Assembly: GCA_004298015.1 (NCBI GenBank)
Contig: SCSE01000064.1
Location: 1 to 36,069 of the forward strand
Length of the DNA: 36,069 nucleotides
Reading direction: 5' to 3'
DNA from: Rhodanobacter sp.
Lineage (GTDB): Bacteria; Pseudomonadota; Gammaproteobacteria; Xanthomonadales; Rhodanobacteraceae
Position numbers and translations under genes: made by a program. Shown here in pieces: positions 25,069 to 33,478 of the stretch (position 1 is its first letter; each line of letters opens with the position of its first letter). The notes beneath the pieces are model-generated. The model worked only from the letters and a program-made list of their open reading frames with translations, was not told the DNA's origin and searched no databases.

Positions 25069-25569
25069 ATGCTCTATCTGCTTGATGCCAATGTATTGAT
25101 CGACGCTAACCGCGACTATTACCCGCTGGATCGCGTACCCGAGTTCTGGAACTGGCTGCAACACAAGGCGGCGGCTGGCGAGCTGAAGGTTCCGCTGGAG
25201 ATCTACGAAGAGATCACTGCGGGTAGTGGAGACTTGGTCGACTGGCTTAAGCAGCGTGACATCAAGCGCGATATGGTGTTGAAGGAGGAGCCTGATCCAG
25301 ACCTGATCGACCGAGTCGTCTCCACCGGCTACGCATCGGACTTGACCGATCTGGAAGTGAACAAGGTTGGGCGGGATCCTTTCTTGATTGCCTACGCGCT
25401 GGCAAAACGCAACGAGCGTTGGGTCATAACCAACGAGGCTTCGAAGCCCGCAAAGCAGCGCGCCAACCGACACATTCCGGACGTGTGCTTGGCGGTACAC
25501 GTAGATTGCGACAACACCTTCTTCCTGATAAGGACGCTGAACTTCAGGACAGACTGGCGTGCAGGCTGA
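25069..25569 (+). CDS. PIN-fold protein, DUF4411 family (putative toxin)
   Basis: 166-aa PIN-fold ribonuclease of the DUF4411 type. The first catalytic aspartate is D6 in LLDANVLIDANRDYYP, the family hallmark; further acidic residues are E52-E53 in YEEITAG and D100-D105 in the VGRDPFLIAYALA segment (exact catalytic set by inference), and the strand VITNEASKP follows. AGGGG lies seven bases before the ATG, inside the end of the peptidase gene, so the two are co-translated. Likely an RNA-cleaving toxin held by the upstream ImmA/IrrE protein, serving island maintenance or phage defence. Confidence 0.85.
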   Translation: MLYLLDANVLIDANRDYYPLDRVPEFWNWLQHKAAAGELKVPLEIYEEITAGSGDLVDWLKQRDIKRDMVLKEEPDPDLIDRVVSTGYASDLTDLEVNKVGRDPFLIAYALAKRNERWVITNEASKPAKQRANRHIPDVCLAVHVDCDNTFFLIRTLNFRTDWRAG

Positions 25570-25723
25570 CACAAGATCACCGAATCACCAGGCGATCGCA
25601 TTCGCTGTAAACGAGCAGCCGCCGCTCTTTGACGTTGCGCAGAACGGGGGCAGATTCACTTTCTGACAATTGATAAGTGAACCTGAACCCCTTGGTCGCG
25701 GCTGTGGATGTCACCTGTCAATC

Positions 25724-26113
25724 CTAGAACATTCCATCTAGACGTCGGCTTTCGACCCATTTGAGCCGATCGCGAACGGTCGCTTTGGGGAAACCAATCT
25801 TTGGGCGTAACAGCAAAGTTGTGGCCACCAGACTGTGGCATTGAGTCCAATCGCTATTTCTTTCGCGCATCAGGGCGCACTTTGACCACTTCCATTGGGG
25901 TGGTGACAGGGAAAATGCTGTGCAGCTGTGCAGCTCTCGGCCAGTCTTGTCGAGCAGGTATTGGAAGAAGTCGTGGACTATGCGAGTGCAGAATTCCGTG
26001 TAACCCGGATCTGCTTTACGTGCGGGCCTCGATCTGGCAGCCAGCCCGATGACACAGAAATCTGCACATGCTCGCGTACCATTCGCATGAATTGCGACCT
26101 TGAGAGATCGTGG
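25724..26113 (-). other. Open frame following kdpE in the same frame, unrecognised
   Basis: Directly after the kdpE TAA the same frame stays open for 129 codons to a TAG at 25724-25726. Its composition looks like real protein (for example VHDFFQYLLDKTGREL, LSPPQWKWSKC and FPKATVRDRLKWVESRRL near the end). No standard start codon occurs until ATG at codon 84 of this stretch, and KdpE itself is complete without it. It may be the 3' part of a gene whose front was lost, or chance. The rest of 25570-25723 shows nothing I can support. Confidence 0.3.
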
Positions 26114-26827
26114 TTAGCGGGACGTATCACTCACACCAAGGAATCGATAGCCAACGCCCGGCTCGGTCTTCAGCCAGTGCGGGTTGACAGCATCGTCGCC
26201 GAGCTTCTGCCGCAACTTGCCGAGCACGATGCGCAGGTAATGAGTGTCCTGCACGTGACTGGCGCCCCAGATCTCACGCAATAGTTGCTGCTGGGTAACG
26301 AGGCGCCCGGCATGGTGGGCCAGCATAGCGAGCAGCGCGTATTCCTTCCGGGTGAGCAATAGCGCGGCGCCGTCGAGGATCACCTCGTGGCGAGCCATGT
26401 CAATTTGCAGGCGGCCGGCGTTGTAGCTAGGCGAAGGGTTCGGCTCGCCGAGCACCGCGCGCTGACGCAGCAGCGCGCGCAGGCGCGCCATCAGCTCCTG
26501 GATGCCGAAGGGCTTGGTGACATAGTCGTTGGCGCCCAGATCAAGCGCCCGCACCTTTTCGCTCTCACTGTCTCGTACCGAGAGCATCAGCACCGGGACT
26601 TGGCTCCACTGGCGCAGTTCCGCAAGCACCTCGTGGCCTTCACGGTCCGGGAGGCCGATGTCGAGGATCACCAAATCCGGCGACTGAGTGGTGGCCAGCG
26701 CCAGACCTTCGACTGCGGTCGCCGCCAGCAGCACCTCGTAACCTTCGGCGCGCAGGCCAATGTCGAGGAAGCGGCGAATCTGCACCTCGTCGTCGATCAC
26801 CAATACGCGCGGGGAAGCTGAGGTCAT
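26114..26827 (-). CDS. kdpE: KdpE, response regulator of the kdp operon
   Basis: 237-aa OmpR/PhoB-type response regulator. The receiver domain (1-125) has the acidic pair in VIDDEVQI, the phospho-acceptor aspartate in LVILDIGLPD, and the conserved lysine in YVTKPFGIQEL. The winged-helix effector domain (about 135-230) includes LTRKEYALLAMLA, the recognition helix region THYLRIVLGKLRQKLGD and the wing ending in GVGYRFLG. It binds the kdp promoter when phosphorylated by KdpD under low K+ or osmotic stress. The ATG lies 52 bases after the kdpD stop. Confidence 0.95.
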   Translation of the reverse strand: MTSASPRVLVIDDEVQIRRFLDIGLRAEGYEVLLAATAVEGLALATTQSPDLVILDIGLPDREGHEVLAELRQWSQVPVLMLSVRDSESEKVRALDLGANDYVTKPFGIQELMARLRALLRQRAVLGEPNPSPSYNAGRLQIDMARHEVILDGAALLLTRKEYALLAMLAHHAGRLVTQQQLLREIWGASHVQDTHYLRIVLGKLRQKLGDDAVNPHWLKTEPGVGYRFLGVSDTSR

Positions 26828-26879
26828 CGCGATGCCGTCATGGGGAGAACGGAGAATTCATCAGCCTACCGAGTACCCG

Positions 26880-29546
26880 TCACGGCGTCGAATCGGGAGG
26901 CGCGGGCAGCGGCAAGCTGATCCGGATAATGGTACCGACGCCGTCGCCGGGCAGCGCCTCCACACTGCCGCCGTGCGCGCCGATCATGCCGCGACATATT
27001 GCCAGACCCAACCCGGTGCTCTGCGGCGCGCGATCGCCCCTCGAGACCGAATAGAACATGTCGAAGATGCGCGCGCGTTCGTCCTCGGGAATACCGGGAC
27101 CGCGGTCACTCACGTCGATCAGCAGCCGCTCTTCGCTGCGGTGCACGCTGACGCGCACAGGCTGGTCAGGTGGCGAGAATCGCGCAGCGTTTTCCAGGAT
27201 GTTGAACAACGCCTGCTCGATCAGGGCAGGATGCACGTACAGCAGTATCGGTTCGGACGGCGCCAGGGTCTCCACGCGCAGTTCGGGAAACAGCTTGCGC
27301 AGCCGGGTAACGGCGGCGGCCACGATCTCCGCACTGTCGGTCCAGTCGCGGTTGAGCTTCAGCGTGCCATGGCCGAGCCGGGTCATGTCGAGCAAGTTCT
27401 GGATGTAGCGATCCAGCCGCTGGCCCTCGCCGAGGATCGCCTCCAGCAACTCACGTCGCTCCATCGGCGGAAGCTTCTCTTCGTAGCTGACCAGGGTTCC
27501 GGCGGCGCCGATGATCGAGGCCAGCGGCGAGCGCAGGTCGTGCGACACGGACGACAGCAGGGCGCTGCGCAGACGCTCGGTCTCGCCCTGCACTCGCGCG
27601 CTCTCTAGTTCGTCAGCGAGCCGTGCACGTTCCAGCGCACTGCCGATGTCCTGCACCATCGCCAGCGCGAGGCTGCGTCGATCGGGATCGGGTTCGCCCT
27701 TTCCCGCGTCGAAGCGCAGTGCGGCCACGCCGAGACGGTGGTCCTCCGCGCCCAGCGGCAGCATCCAGCAACCGGCCCCGTTCAGCGTGTCAGTGTAGCG
27801 GCCAGCCGGCTCGGCGTGCTGCTCGCACCAGTCGGCGGCGGCCAGATCCTGCGGACTGAGCTGAAGAGTGCGCGGCGCGGCAACGACTGGATGCAGCACC
27901 TGACCGGCATCACGGGTGAGGATGGCCGCCTCAGCGCCTAGCGCCTTGGCCAGCGCCTGCACGCCCACCTCGCGCATGCCAGCAGCATCGGTGCTGGCAG
28001 TGAGCCGCTGACCCAGTCCGAGTAAGGCGCGGGCGCGCACCTGCGCTTCGCGTAACGATTCCACCTGATTGGTTAACCGCGTGGCCAGACGGCTGCAGAT
28101 CAATGCAGCCAGAAAGAACATACTCACGGCGAGCACGTCGTCCGCGTTGGCGATCTCCAGCGTATAGCGCGGCGGCTCGAAGAAGAAGTTGTAGCCTATG
28201 AAGCACAAGGTCGCCGTATAGACGGCCACCGCCATGCGCGTACGTACCGCCACCACCAGCACGGTGGTGAGAAAGATCAGCGCGAGGTTGGCCACCGCAA
28301 GATAGCGGTCGGCGATGAAGGCCACCCCGAATCCACCCAGTGTGATTAGCGTAGCGCGCAGGTATTCGCCGCGCGAACCGCGTCCGCCCGGCAGGCGCAG
28401 GCGACGACGCGCCCGTGCGCGCTCGGCCGGCGTGGCGATGATGGTGAGTTCCATGTGCGCGCCCCGGCGCATCAGCCGCTGGGTCAGCGAGGTACCCAGC
28501 ATGCGTGCCAGCGGCCGTTCGCGGGTGCGGCCCAAAATGATCTGGCCCACCCCTTCGCGATCCGCGTGTGCCAGCAGCTCGTCGGCGATCACATGGCCGC
28601 GCAGGATGATCGACTCGCCGCCGAGCCTCCGCGCCAGCCGCATCGCGGCGTCGAGACGCTCGCGCCGGGCCGGATCCATCGCGGCGCCGGTATCCACGAA
28701 GGCCACGCTCCACGGTGCACCGCGCCGCTCGGCGATGCGCCGCGCCACGCGCACGAGGTAGTCGCTCTGGCCATGACCGTCGATCGCCGCCAGCACATGC
28801 CGGCGCACCGGCATGGCGCTTCCGCGCGCAAGCATGTGCTCGCGCAGGTCGCTGTCGACGTGCGCGGCGATGGTTTCCAACGCCAGTTCGCGCAGCGCGG
28901 CCAAGTTGGTGGGCGAGAAAAAGGCGTCGAGCGCCGCTGCGGCCGTCTCGGGCATGTAAACCTTGCCTTGCTTGAGCCGCCCGATCAGTTCGCGCGGTGG
29001 CAGGTCGATCAGCACGATGTCACGGGCGCGATCCAGGAACGCGTCCGGCACGGTCTCGCGCACGGTCACGCCGGTGATCCGGCGCACCTGGTCATTGAGG
29101 CTCTCCAGGTGCTGCACGTTCAGTGCGGTGTAGACCTCGATACCGGCATCGAGCAGTTCGGCAATATCCTGCCAACGTCGGGTATGGCGCCAGCCCGGTA
29201 GATTGGTGTGCGCCAGCTCGTCCACCAGCAGCACTGCCGGTTTGCGCGCCAGCGCAGCATCCAGGTCAAACTCAGTGAAGTCGCGGCCGCGATAGGTCAC
29301 CGTGCGCCGGGGCAGCACTTCCAGGCCTTCCAGCAACGCTGCTGTTTCGGCGCGGCCGTGCGTCTCGACCAGCCCCACCACCACATCCGTCCCTTGGCGC
29401 CTTAGTTCGCGCGCGGCCGACAGCATGGCGAACGTCTTGCCCACGCCGGGTGCGGCGCCGAGAAAGATCTTCAGCCGATCGCTGCGCGCCTCCTCAGCGG
29501 TGCTGAGGAGGGCATCGGCGCGGGCCTCACGGGAGGATTCGGTCAT
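26880..29546 (-). CDS. kdpD: KdpD, K+-sensing histidine kinase
   Basis: 888-aa inner-membrane sensor kinase. The N-terminal KdpD domain has Walker A GAAPGVGKTFAML (about 30-42) and Walker B AVLLVDELAHTNLPG; a UspA-like domain follows (about 245-370, with IILGRTRERPLARMLGTSL). The DUF4118 membrane block (about 395-490) carries four closely spaced spans, for example LALIFLTTVLVVAV and the conserved FIGYNFFFEPPRYT. A GAF-like segment precedes the kinase core: HisKA SSVSHDLRSPLASI (phospho-histidine), N box NILENAARF, G1 DRGPGIPE, G2 STGLGLAI. Full length for the family. It follows kdpC after 113 bases. Confidence 0.96.
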   Translation of the reverse strand: MTESSREARADALLSTAEEARSDRLKIFLGAAPGVGKTFAMLSAARELRRQGTDVVVGLVETHGRAETAALLEGLEVLPRRTVTYRGRDFTEFDLDAALARKPAVLLVDELAHTNLPGWRHTRRWQDIAELLDAGIEVYTALNVQHLESLNDQVRRITGVTVRETVPDAFLDRARDIVLIDLPPRELIGRLKQGKVYMPETAAAALDAFFSPTNLAALRELALETIAAHVDSDLREHMLARGSAMPVRRHVLAAIDGHGQSDYLVRVARRIAERRGAPWSVAFVDTGAAMDPARRERLDAAMRLARRLGGESIILRGHVIADELLAHADREGVGQIILGRTRERPLARMLGTSLTQRLMRRGAHMELTIIATPAERARARRRLRLPGGRGSRGEYLRATLITLGGFGVAFIADRYLAVANLALIFLTTVLVVAVRTRMAVAVYTATLCFIGYNFFFEPPRYTLEIANADDVLAVSMFFLAALICSRLATRLTNQVESLREAQVRARALLGLGQRLTASTDAAGMREVGVQALAKALGAEAAILTRDAGQVLHPVVAAPRTLQLSPQDLAAADWCEQHAEPAGRYTDTLNGAGCWMLPLGAEDHRLGVAALRFDAGKGEPDPDRRSLALAMVQDIGSALERARLADELESARVQGETERLRSALLSSVSHDLRSPLASIIGAAGTLVSYEEKLPPMERRELLEAILGEGQRLDRYIQNLLDMTRLGHGTLKLNRDWTDSAEIVAAAVTRLRKLFPELRVETLAPSEPILLYVHPALIEQALFNILENAARFSPPDQPVRVSVHRSEERLLIDVSDRGPGIPEDERARIFDMFYSVSRGDRAPQSTGLGLAICRGMIGAHGGSVEALPGDGVGTIIRISLPLPAPPDSTP

Positions 29547-29659
29547 CGGCGGATCTCGTGTGCCCCATCATCATGTTCCCACCGAAGCCTTTCGTCAGCG
29601 CGTGGAGCGCCCTCACTCGCAGGAAGCGGACGGATGCCGGCAAGGAGAAAAACTCCACC

Positions 29660-30238
29660 TCATTGTCCTGCTGGCGCATCCAGCGCCAGGTTGAGCTGCA
29701 GCACGTTGACGCGCGGCTCGCCCAGGATGCCCAGTTGGCGTCCCTGCGTATAGCGCCGCACCAGCGACTGCACCTGGGCGAGGCTGAGGTGGCGCAACCG
29801 GGCCACGCGGGCAACCTGATACTGCGCTGCCGCCGGGCTGATCTGCGGGTCGAGGCCGCTGGCTGAGGCCGTGACCAGATCCACCGGAACCGGCGCCGTA
29901 TTAGCCGGATCGACGGCGCGCAGCGCGTCGATGCGCTGCTTGACCGCGTCGGCCAGGGCCGGATTGGTCGGGCCCTGATTGGAGCCCGATGACGAGGCGG
30001 CGTTGTAAGGATTGGGTGATGTCGCCGACGGCCGGCCCCAGAAGTACTTCGGGTCGGTGAAGGACTGGCCGATCAGCGACGAGCCGACCGGCTTGCCGTC
30101 CCGCACGATCAGGCTGCCGTTGGCCTGGTGCGGAAACACCAACTGCGCCAGCCCGGTGGCGGCCAGCGGATACAGCGCGCCGGTGATCATAGTGAGCACC
30201 AACAACAACATGAAGGATTGTCGCAATAATTTGAACAT
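29660..30238 (-). CDS. kdpC: KdpC, potassium-transporting ATPase C chain
   Basis: 192-aa KdpC, the single-span periplasmic subunit of the K+-pumping ATPase that contacts KdpA and helps load the substrate. One membrane helix near the N terminus ([18 protein letters not shown]), followed by the family stretch [32 protein letters not shown] and [18 protein letters not shown]. The conserved end, [19 protein letters not shown], is complete. A GGAG lies upstream of the ATG. It follows the outer-membrane protein gene by 13 bases. Confidence 0.95.
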   Translation of the reverse strand: MFKLLRQSFMLLLVLTMITGALYPLAATGLAQLVFPHQANGSLIVRDGKPVGSSLIGQSFTDPKYFWGRPSATSPNPYNAASSSGSNQGPTNPALADAVKQRIDALRAVDPANTAPVPVDLVTASASGLDPQISPAAAQYQVARVARLRHLSLAQVQSLVRRYTQGRQLGILGEPRVNVLQLNLALDAPAGQ

Positions 30239-30251
30239 GGGATGGCTCCGG

Positions 30252-31061
30252 TCAGAACGTGCCTTGCAGCATCACGAAACCGCGGGCGCCACCGACATTG
30301 CGGGTGTCGCTGGCGCTGAGAACGCCGGACGTACGGCGGTAGAAGTCCGCGTTGGTCGCATAGGTGACGCCACCGCTGAACGACCCGTGGCCATTGAGCT
30401 GGGCCTTTAGCGTGGCGCCGACATCGCTGTAGCTCGGATTGCGCGACCCGTTGAAGGGGTCCACGAGCGTGGCGGTGTAGTGCGTGTGACCGGCATGTAG
30501 GGCCAGGCTCCACACGTCGTTCATCGGCATCGCCGGATCCAGTTGCAAATAGTCGGTGCCCTTCGAATCGCCGGCGTAGCCCTGCTCGGTATCCACGCCG
30601 AAGTAATCAGTCAGCGCGTGGTTGTATTTCAGCGTGAACTGCTTCCAGGTCAGCGCGGCATTCGCCTCGAGGGTATTCAGCGAGTGCGAGGCCAGACCGG
30701 CCTGATCCAGATTGGCGCCCGGATAACCATAGCCGTAGAGGCCTACGCGCCCCGACCAGTCGCTGTTGATGGACTGCCCGTAGCTGGCATACAGATCCAG
30801 CTCCATCGCGCCGCTGGGGTAGCTGCGCTCATTGATGCTGGAACCCCAGAAGCCGTCCGCGAAACCGTTCGGGTTGCCGTAGTCGGCACCGCCCTGGATC
30901 GCGGGGCGACCCCGGGTCTGGGTGAGACTGCGGAACAAGTAGTTGCTGGTCACCGCGACATTACCGGTGACCGGGCTGGCCGGTGCGCTGTCAGCGTGTT
31001 CCGCCGTGATGCCTGCGAGGGAGAATAGGGCTGCAGCAGCAGCGAGGGAGCGCACTTTCAT
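30252..31061 (-). CDS. TIGR02001-type outer-membrane protein in the kdp operon
   Basis: 269-aa outer-membrane beta-barrel-type protein. A signal peptide is likely ([20 protein letters not shown], cleavage near residue 20-26). The mature start [19 protein letters not shown] and [20 protein letters not shown] match the TIGR02001 family, and the remainder shows alternating strands ending in FVMLQGTF with a terminal Phe, as in barrels inserted by BAM. The open frame begins far upstream at 31907, but the ATG at 31061 has GGAG eight bases before it and a proper signal. It sits between kdpB and kdpC, an arrangement I associate with the Xanthomonas group, so a role in passing K+ across the outer membrane is plausible but not shown. 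Confidence 0.88.
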   Translation of the reverse strand: MKVRSLAAAAALFSLAGITAEHADSAPASPVTGNVAVTSNYLFRSLTQTRGRPAIQGGADYGNPNGFADGFWGSSINERSYPSGAMELDLYASYGQSINSDWSGRVGLYGYGYPGANLDQAGLASHSLNTLEANAALTWKQFTLKYNHALTDYFGVDTEQGYAGDSKGTDYLQLDPAMPMNDVWSLALHAGHTHYTATLVDPFNGSRNPSYSDVGATLKAQLNGHGSFSGGVTYATNADFYRRTSGVLSASDTRNVGGARGFVMLQGTF

Positions 31062-31123
31062 GGTGAAAACTCCGACGTCAGACCCGGGTCGGGCGACGCT
31101 CATGGTGGCATGGGGAAACGGCA

Positions 31124-31339
31124 TCAGATGCCGGTATAACCGCCGAGGGTGTACTCGTCGTCGCATCCGTCCGCGGCATCGACCGCAGTACGTGGCAGCG
31201 GCACGATCTGCGGCGCGCGCGCGGTTTGCATGGGTAGCGCGCTCACCACGTCGCCGTCGGCATTGTTGGCGGACAGACGCAGCTCCATCTCGGGATAGGT
31301 GGCGTCTGGAAAAGAAACGGATACTTTGAGGGTCTGCAT
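31124..31339 (-). CDS. Small unknown protein in the kdp operon
   Basis: 71-aa soluble protein beginning MQTLKVSVSFPDATYPEMEL and ending DDEYTLGGYTGI. It has no signal peptide, membrane span or motif I recognise. It is flanked by 62-63-base gaps on both sides, inside the operon between kdpB and the outer-membrane protein gene, with a fair GGAAG upstream of the ATG. The composition (strand-forming N terminus, acidic C terminus) looks like a real protein. Confidence 0.55.
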   Translation of the reverse strand: MQTLKVSVSFPDATYPEMELRLSANNADGDVVSALPMQTARAPQIVPLPRTAVDAADGCDDEYTLGGYTGI

Positions 31340-31402
31340 AACTTGGACTTCCAGTAGGAGATTCCGCGCAGCCGACGACCGCCGGCCGCGCGATTGATCG
31401 AC

Positions 31403-33475
31403 TCAGGCCAGGTGCAACACCACCAGCAGCATGTCGATCAGCTTGATGCCGAGGAACGGCACCGCCATGCCGCCGAGCCCGTAGACGAGCAGGTTGCGAC
31501 GCAGCAGCGCACCGGCACCGAGCGCCCGATACTTCACGCCCTTGAGCGCCAGCGGGATCAGGAAAATGATGATCAGCGCGTTGAAGATCACCGCCGACAG
31601 GATCGCGCTCTGCGGCGTTGCCAAGTGCATCACGTTGAGTGCGTTCAACGCCGGATAGGTGGTGGCGAATGCGGCCGGGATGATCGCGAAATACTTGGCG
31701 ATGTCGTTGGATATCGAGAACGTGGTCAGCGCACCGCGGGTGATCAGCATCTGCTTGCCGATCTCCACCACCTCGATCAGCTTGGTCGGGTTGGAATCGA
31801 GGTCGACCATGTTGCCGGCTTCCTTCGCCGCCTGGGTGCCGGTGTTCATCGCCACCGCCACGTCGGCCTGGGCCAGCGCGGGGGCGTCGTTGGTGCCGTC
31901 GCCGCACATCGCCACCAGCCGGTTCTCGGTCTGGATGTCCCGGATCAGTTTCAGCTTGGCTTCCGGCGTGGCCTCGGCGAGAAAATCATCCACGCCCGCC
32001 TCGGCCGCGATCGCCGCTGCGGTCAGCGGGTTGTCGCCGGTGATCATGATGGTCTTGATGCCCATTTTGCGCATTTCGGCGAAGCGCTCCTTGATGCCCG
32101 ACTTGACGATATCCTTGAGCTCGATCACGCCCAGCGCACGATCGCCTTCGGTGACGATCAGCGGCGTGGCACCGCGACGGGCGATGTCCTCGGCGATGCG
32201 CCGCACCAGCGGCGGCAGCGGGCTGTTCCGGCCGACCAGGTATTTTTCCACCGCGTCGAGTGCGCCCTTGCGGATGCACCGATCGCCCAGGTCGATGCCA
32301 CTCATGCGGGTCTGCGCGGTGAACGGCACGAACTGCGCCTCGCGCTCGGCCAGCTGGCGCTCCTGCAGGCCGTACCTGTCGCGGGCAAGCACGATGACGC
32401 TGCGGCCTTCGGGGGTCTCATCAGCCAGCGAGGCGAGCTGTGCCACCTCGGCCAGCGTGCGCTCGTCCACCCCGGGCGCCGCCTGGAACGCCACCGCCTG
32501 GCGGTTGCCCAGGGTGATCGTGCCGGTCTTGTCCAGCAGCAGCACGTCGACGTCGCCGGCCGCTTCCACCGCCCGGCCCGAGGTGGCAATCACGTTGGCG
32601 CGAATCATCCGGTCCATGCCCGCGATACCGATCGCCGACAGCAGCGCGCCAATGGTGGTGGGGATCAGGCATACCAGCAGGGCGATCAGCACGGTCAGCG
32701 TGATCGGGTGGCCGACGCCGGCCGCCCGCACGCTGTAGATCGAGTACGGCAGCAGCGTGGCGCAGGCGAGCAGGAAGATCAGGGTGAACTTGGCCAGCAG
32801 GATCGTCAGCGCGATCTCGTTCGGCGTCTTGCGTCGTTTGGAGCCTTCCACCATGGCGATCATGCGGTCCAGAAAGCTCTCGCCCGGATTGCTGGTGATG
32901 CGCACCACCAGCCAGTCGGACAGCACCTGGGTACCACCGGTGACCGCGCTGCGGTCGCCGCCTGACTCGCGGATCACGGGCGCGGACTCGCCGGTGATGG
33001 CGCTCTCGTTGACGCTGGCTGCGCCCACCACCACTTCGCCGTCGCCTGGAATCTGCTCGCCGGCCTCGACCAGCACGTGGTGACCGGTGCGCAGGTCGCT
33101 TGAAGGGACAAAGGTGATCGCCGCCGTGCGCTCGGGGCCGGCCAGTTTCTTCGCCAGCACATCCTTGCGCGAACTGCGCAGCGCATCGGCCTGCGCCTTG
33201 CCGCGACCTTCGGCCAGTGCCTCGGCGAAGTTGGCGAACAAAAGAGTGAACCACAGCCACAGGCTGACCCAGAAGATGAAGCCGGTCGGCGCCTCGCCGT
33301 GGCCGGCCAGCGCCTGCACCCACAACGCCGTGGTCAGCACGCTGCAGACGAACACCACGAACATTACCGGGTTGCGGAACTGCAGCCGCGGCGACAGCTT
33401 GCGGAACGAATCGGCAACGGCCTTGAGCAGCAGCTCACGGCTGAAGCTGCTCGCCGCTTGAGTATGCGAAGTCAT
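31403..33475 (-). CDS. kdpB: KdpB, P-type ATPase catalytic subunit
   Basis: 690-aa P1A-type ATPase subunit that hydrolyses ATP to drive K+ uptake through KdpA. The actuator motif TGES is at 161-164, the phosphorylated aspartate is D315 in [10 protein letters not shown], and the hinge motif [20 protein letters not shown] is intact near residue 520. Membrane segments occur near 35-56, 63-81, 225-245 and 258-280, with three more at the C terminus. The serine of the TGES loop, phosphorylated as an inhibitory site in E. coli KdpB, is present (S164). Full length for the family. It begins three bases after the kdpA stop. Confidence 0.97.
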   Translation of the reverse strand: MTSHTQAASSFSRELLLKAVADSFRKLSPRLQFRNPVMFVVFVCSVLTTALWVQALAGHGEAPTGFIFWVSLWLWFTLLFANFAEALAEGRGKAQADALRSSRKDVLAKKLAGPERTAAITFVPSSDLRTGHHVLVEAGEQIPGDGEVVVGAASVNESAITGESAPVIRESGGDRSAVTGGTQVLSDWLVVRITSNPGESFLDRMIAMVEGSKRRKTPNEIALTILLAKFTLIFLLACATLLPYSIYSVRAAGVGHPITLTVLIALLVCLIPTTIGALLSAIGIAGMDRMIRANVIATSGRAVEAAGDVDVLLLDKTGTITLGNRQAVAFQAAPGVDERTLAEVAQLASLADETPEGRSVIVLARDRYGLQERQLAEREAQFVPFTAQTRMSGIDLGDRCIRKGALDAVEKYLVGRNSPLPPLVRRIAEDIARRGATPLIVTEGDRALGVIELKDIVKSGIKERFAEMRKMGIKTIMITGDNPLTAAAIAAEAGVDDFLAEATPEAKLKLIRDIQTENRLVAMCGDGTNDAPALAQADVAVAMNTGTQAAKEAGNMVDLDSNPTKLIEVVEIGKQMLITRGALTTFSISNDIAKYFAIIPAAFATTYPALNALNVMHLATPQSAILSAVIFNALIIIFLIPLALKGVKYRALGAGALLRRNLLVYGLGGMAVPFLGIKLIDMLLVVLHLA

Positions 33476-33478
33476 GGA

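Noticed and set aside
25928..26284. Plus-strand open frame of 118 codons beside kdpE
   Set aside because: It overlaps the end of kdpE on the opposite strand, and the minus strand fits protein composition better.
26834..26842. Earlier kdpE start near the kdpD end
   Set aside because: The ATG just upstream runs into a stop after five codons; the ATG at 26827 gives the complete receiver domain.
31062..31907. Upstream extension of the outer-membrane protein frame
   Set aside because: It runs through kdpB and the 71-aa gene in another frame; the signal peptide and ribosome site place the start at 31061.
31394..32965. Plus-strand open frame of 523 codons
   Set aside because: Antisense shadow of kdpB with the same His/Gln/Arg-rich composition.
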